A stretch of DNA of 8,550 bases from Planctomycetaceae bacterium (GTDB lineage Bacteria; Planctomycetota; Planctomycetia; Pirellulales; Pirellulaceae): NCBI GenBank assembly GCA_012965455.1, contig DTSG01000288.1, positions 2,720-11,269 of the forward strand, in the 5' to 3' direction. The notes under the pieces are model-generated. The model did no database searches, was not told the origin of the DNA, and worked only from the letters and a program-made list of their open reading frames with translations. Positions 7,079-8,550 of the stretch are shown here, one piece after another (within the stretch, counting starts at the first letter, position 1; every line of letters starts with the position of its first letter). The position numbers and the translations under genes are program-made.

Positions 7079-7107
7079 AATTACGGGATTGTCCATTTAG
7101 TCGTCAA
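7079..7107 (-). promoter_or_regulatory. Weak candidate sigma-70-type promoter for the FeS/anchor-nasA operon
   Basis: On the leftward strand TTGACG (7107-7102) is followed after 17 bases by GTAATT (7084-7079). The -35 is good and the -10 poor. It lies about 18 bases before the upstream ATG (7061) and about 87 bases before the preferred start at 6992. Low confidence. Confidence 0.22.
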
Positions 7108-7129
7108 CCATATGGCTGTTAGGCGTAAA

Positions 7130-7207
7130 TAAGCACGGTTATTGAAACGCGGGAAAACATGGTTTCAGTTTGCGAAAGATCCGAGCGTGCTTAAAAAGAG
7201 GGCACGC
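7130..7207. repeat. GCACG/CGTGC inverted-repeat cluster
   Basis: TAAGCACG (7130-7137) is the exact reverse complement of CGTGCTTA (7186-7193). The second arm, as GCGTGC (7185-7190), also forms a 6-base inverted repeat with GCACGC (7202-7207) across 11 bases. Three half-sites in alternating orientation within 80 bases, placed between divergent nitrate genes, suggest a transcription-factor binding region. The factor is not identified. Confidence 0.4.
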
Positions 7208-7459
7208 CTGTTCAGATTAAGTGCAAATGTTTCTTATCAATTTTTCCCTCGGCGGAGATTCAAATAGTTTTCTTGATTTTGTCGTGGGGTCAGAGATCGC
7301 ATTTCCCCAACCGTGTTATCGGACCCAGATGATGCGGTATCGATAGCTTATTGAGCACTTCAAATTGTGGACCAAATGGCGCTCTTTGCCCCCTGACGTG
7401 TGGTTTCTGGTTTTCTGACTTAGTCGTTGACGACCTTAAGTACCCCGTCAGAGAATTTT

Positions 7460-7474
7460 TGGCACGCTGTTTGC
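7460..7474 (+). promoter_or_regulatory. Sigma-54 (RpoN) -24/-12 promoter of the nitrate transporter
   Basis: TGGCAC (7460-7465), a 5-base spacer, then TTGC (7471-7474), with T next. This matches the sigma-54 consensus exactly, including GG and GC ten bases apart. Transcription would start near 7486, about 115 bases before the transporter ATG. Sigma-54 promoters need an AAA+ activator, and in nitrogen metabolism this is commonly NtrC. No convincing NtrC site was found, and the activator is unknown. Confidence 0.74.
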
Positions 7475-7487
7475 TTTAATACACCGT

Positions 7488-7520
7488 TGTTCAATAGAAC
7501 AGGCCACAGGATTGTTGGCC
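7488..7520 (+). promoter_or_regulatory. Two tandem leader hairpins of the transporter mRNA
   Basis: TGTTC-AATA-GAACA (7488-7501) is immediately followed by GGCCA-N9-TGGCC (7502-7520). Both have perfect 5-pair stems and lie within the first about 35 nt of the RNA predicted from the sigma-54 promoter. Paired hairpins recall ANTAR (NasR-type) antitermination leaders. However, the loops do not show the six-base A1/G4 rule and no terminator follows. The first dyad could equally be a DNA operator at the transcription start. Confidence 0.4.
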
Positions 7521-7601
7521 CGCACCGCGAAGACGACAGGCGACGTAGCATCTTTGTTGCAACCGATAAGTGACTTGAATAAGAAATAGAACACTACAAA
7601 G

Positions 7602-8550
7602 ATGCAGATTGAGAATCAATCGCCAGTATTATGGCGAGACCTATTAAAATTTAACAAGCCCCAGATTCGCGTATTCCATTTGTCGTGGATGGCCTTTTTT
7701 CTGTGCTTCTTTGCGTGGTTCGGCATCGCTCCTTTGATGCTAGTCATCAAACGTGAATTTTCACTCACCGCTAGCCAAGTCGGCAATACAGTTATCGCTT
7801 CAGTGGGCATTACCATTCTAGCTCGCTTTTTTATGGGTTGGGTTTGTGACAAAATTGGCCCCCGTTTAACCTACAGTTGGTTATTGGTGTTGGGGTCAAT
7901 TCCAGTGTTTGGCATCGCTTTTAGCAATGGTTACGTGTCTTTTTTGATATTTCGTCTGTTGATCGGCGTGATTGGTGCATCGTTTGTAATCACTCAATAC
8001 CACACGTCGATTATGTTTGCGCCGAACATCGTGGGAACCGCCAACGCCACGTCGGCTGGGTGGGGTAATCTAGGGGGCGGGGCTGCGAATATGGTTATGC
8101 CGTTGGCGTTTGGCGTGCTGACTGGAGCATTCGGACTTAGCGAGTCATTAAGTTGGCGATTGGTAATGGTGATTGCCGGAGTGTTTTGTGTAATCGCAGG
8201 AATCGCCTACTACTTCCTAACTCAAGACGCTCCCGACGGTAATTTTGCGGACTTACGACGCCTTGAATCCGATAAAGACGCGGCAGATCGCGGGCAATCA
8301 TTGCGCAAAGTAGTGTCGGATCCTCGGGTCTGGGTTTTGTCTTTGATATACGGGTGCTGCTTCGGCGTTGAATTAACCATGATCAACATTGGTGCGCTGT
8401 ATTTTGGAGAGACCTTTAATTTGTCGTTGGCACAGGCAGGCCTGATTGCAGGTTCTTACGGTTTGTTAAATCTATTCGCCAGAACGACCGGCGGAATGCT
8501 CGGCGATCGATGCGGCCTGCGCTGGGGCTTACGCGGTCGGGTAATGTGGC
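7602..8550 (+). CDS. MFS nitrate/nitrite transporter, NarK/NasA type (N-terminal part)
   Basis: Starts at ATG 7602 and runs off the right edge after 316 codons; the family is usually about 400-500 residues. It is predicted to import nitrate (or exchange nitrate and nitrite) across the cytoplasmic membrane. The N-terminus FHLSWMAFFLCFFAWF (25-40) and the first helices match NasA/NrtP-type porters. The first nitrate signature, AGWGNLGGG (152-160), is complete and followed by NMVMP. Arg75 in ARFFMGWVCDKIG corresponds by position to the substrate-binding arginine of the first NarK half. CFGVELTMIN (253-262) and FARTTGG (292-298) are typical of the second half. The second nitrate signature lies outside the window. 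The ribosome-binding site is weak. The gene is divergent from the nitrate reductase genes and preceded by a sigma-54 promoter and leader hairpins, consistent with nitrogen-controlled uptake for assimilation. Confidence 0.9.
   Translation, partial: MQIENQSPVLWRDLLKFNKPQIRVFHLSWMAFFLCFFAWFGIAPLMLVIKREFSLTASQVGNTVIASVGITILARFFMGWVCDKIGPRLTYSWLLVLGSIPVFGIAFSNGYVSFLIFRLLIGVIGASFVITQYHTSIMFAPNIVGTANATSAGWGNLGGGAANMVMPLAFGVLTGAFGLSESLSWRLVMVIAGVFCVIAGIAYYFLTQDAPDGNFADLRRLESDKDAADRGQSLRKVVSDPRVWVLSLIYGCCFGVELTMINIGALYFGETFNLSLAQAGLIAGSYGLLNLFARTTGGMLGDRCGLRWGLRGRVMW

Larger units (their letters stand above)
6993..7601. other. Divergent regulatory region of the nitrate locus
   Basis: About 600 bases without a supportable gene, between the leftward FeS/anchor gene and the rightward transporter. 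It holds the sigma-54 promoter and leader hairpins of the transporter, a GCACG-containing inverted-repeat cluster (7130-7207), a weak leftward promoter candidate (7079-7107), an 8-base direct repeat GTCAGAGA (7289-7296 and 7447-7454), and a small dyad GTCG-TTGA-CGAC (7423-7434). Its length leaves room for activator sites upstream of the sigma-54 promoter. Confidence 0.65.

Noticed and set aside
6993..7300. A sigma-54 promoter for the leftward FeS/anchor-nasA operon
   Set aside because: I scanned the leftward strand for GG-N10-GC with consensus flanks and found no acceptable match.
7370..7380. NtrC-like site GACCAAATGGC upstream of the sigma-54 promoter
   Set aside because: It resembles the ACCA-N3-TGGT core, but the spacing is two bases instead of three and the outer bases do not match. 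Location alone is not enough.
7486..7601. ANTAR/NasR-type antitermination leader
   Set aside because: The two hairpins lack six-base loops with A at position 1 and G at position 4, and no terminator hairpin with a T-run is present before the transporter start.

Overview
The window most likely comes from a planctomycete of the Pirellulaceae (Rhodopirellula-like) group. The best clue is the motif LEPRRLL near the N-terminus of the glycoside hydrolase at the left edge; this LEPR-XLL type of N-terminal signature is characteristic of planctomycete exported and surface proteins. Base composition is near balanced by eye. TGA is used as a normal stop by the nitrate reductase gene, so the genetic code appears standard. 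The genus assignment is inference.

Left part (1-2989). A GH13 alpha-amylase-family gene runs leftward out of the window (491 to 1). After a roughly 240-base divergent intergenic region, three rightward genes lie close together: a small DUF4190-like membrane protein (736-1095), a Tat-exported calcineurin-like metallophosphoesterase (1109-2011), and an exported thioredoxin-fold protein (2054-2989). In the third gene the first cysteine of the redox CxxC motif is replaced by an in-frame TGA, giving U-P-A-C. A perfect 7-bp hairpin begins 24 nt after that TGA. A conventional gene caller splits or truncates this gene; I annotate it as a probable selenoprotein. This is the most notable item in the window.

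Right part (2990-8550). This is a nitrate-assimilation locus. Two leftward genes separated by 3 bases encode a four-cluster 4Fe-4S protein fused to a DmsC-type eight-helix quinol-oxidising anchor (5298-6992), followed by a cytoplasmic NasA/NarB-type molybdopterin nitrate reductase (3081-5294). Divergent from them is a NarK/NasA-type MFS nitrate transporter (7602 onward, cut by the window edge). The transporter is preceded by a sequence matching the sigma-54 -24/-12 consensus (TGGCAC-N5-TTGC) and by two tandem hairpins at the predicted 5' end of its transcript.

The proposed working model is that the transporter imports nitrate and the cytoplasmic NasA reduces it to nitrite. Electrons would come from the quinone pool through the fused FeS/anchor protein instead of from NAD(P)H or ferredoxin. 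No nitrite reductase is visible in the window. The selenoprotein operon and the nitrate operon converge with a 91-base gap and need not be functionally linked.
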